Below are positions 5,145 to 5,397 of a stretch of DNA of 5,397 nucleotides, one piece after another (the stretch's first letter is position 1; every line of letters starts with the position of its first letter). Origin of the DNA: Myxococcales bacterium. Its GTDB lineage: Bacteria; Myxococcota; Bradymonadia; REDH01. The translations under genes and the position numbers were made by a program. The notes beneath the pieces were generated by a model. It had not been told where the DNA came from. It saw only the letters and a program-made list of their open reading frames with translations, and ran no database searches. The stretch covers positions 1 to 5,397 of the forward strand of contig JAGWVZ010000280.1 of assembly GCA_018970625.1 (NCBI GenBank), read 5' to 3'.

Positions 5145-5397
5145 TGCGCCTCTCCGCATTTCCGGATTGTGCCGTGCGTCGAGCAGCCGCGTGGGCGCGC
5201 TCTTATACCCTGTTATTGCCCATGCTGGTGACGCTGGGTGTCGTGACGGGCGCAGGTGAGGCCCACGCAACTCCCTGGATGTCGCTGCAAGCTGGTACGC
5301 CGTGCGCTACCTGTCACACCAACGTGCAGGGCGGCGGCGGCCGCACCGAGATCGGTTGGGGTAACTCGCTCTACACCGGCATGTTCACCTACGACCA
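5144..5397 (+). CDS. Exported protein with a single CxxCH haem-type motif, N-terminal part (cut by window edge)
   Basis: 84 complete codons are visible before the right edge. Residues 1-42 are a longish signal peptide: RRAAAWAR, hydrophobic core YTLLLPMLVTLGVV, then GEAHA with a predicted cut before Thr-Pro-Trp. Cys54-Ala-Thr-Cys57-His58 is a c-type haem attachment motif close to the mature N-terminus, followed by NVQGGGGRTEIGWGNSLY. A 'TGxxCxxCHxNxxGGGxR' opening of this kind occurs, as I recall, in exported proteins of deltaproteobacterial-type genomes. I do not recognise a named family, and the rest of the protein is outside the window, so more haems or a barrel domain cannot be judged. 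Export and covalent haem are likely from the motif; the role as redox partner of the upstream Rieske protein is inferred from translational coupling. Confidence 0.82.
   Translation, partial: MRLSAFPDCAVRRAAAWARSYTLLLPMLVTLGVVTGAGEAHATPWMSLQAGTPCATCHTNVQGGGGRTEIGWGNSLYTGMFTYD

Noticed and set aside
1..5397. CRISPR array, tRNA, rRNA, insertion sequence or phage genes
   Set aside because: No spaced direct repeats, tRNA-like cloverleaf, transposase, terminal inverted repeats or phage-type proteins were found on either strand by reading.

Overview
The window looks like chromosomal DNA from a GC-rich Gram-negative bacterium. Three or four products carry Sec or Tat export signals, one partial gene may belong to the TonB system, and the periplasmic S46 peptidase, YceI protein and Rieske protein all point to a diderm envelope. 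The gene mix (S46 peptidase, YceI, Rieske, a CxxCH protein with a Gly-rich GGGGR stretch) would fit Proteobacteria or Myxococcota/Bradymonadota-like lineages. No rRNA or other marker is present, so this placement is an inference.

Layout. A minus-strand gene is cut by the left edge (1-164); only its signal peptide and about 35 mature residues are visible. A 247-base divergent intergenic region follows, with several small inverted repeats. On the plus strand come a crotonase-superfamily (enoyl-CoA hydratase-like) gene (412-1212), then a close match to a sigma70-type promoter (1216-1244), then a secreted S46 dipeptidyl-peptidase (1281-3500) with its full catalytic triad and a DPP7-type Gly in the specificity pocket. 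A 192-base leader with a long stem-loop separates it from a compact four-gene plus-strand cluster: a periplasmic YceI-like protein (3693-4292), a two-helix small membrane protein of unknown function (4296-4595), a Tat-exported Rieske [2Fe-2S] protein (4635-5144), and an exported protein with one CATCH haem-type motif that runs off the right edge (5144-5397).

How they work together. The crotonase-like and S46 genes look like independent metabolic and nutritional genes (acyl-CoA chemistry; trimming of peptides in the periplasm). The last four genes are much more tightly organised: gaps of 3 and 39 bases, a one-base stop/start overlap, and a clear Shine-Dalgarno before every start. The genes to the left have no recognisable one. 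The inferred products are a putative isoprenoid/quinone-binding carrier, a membrane peptide, a membrane-tethered iron-sulphur protein and a haem-type protein. They read as an extracytoplasmic redox module and are the part of the window most worth following up.
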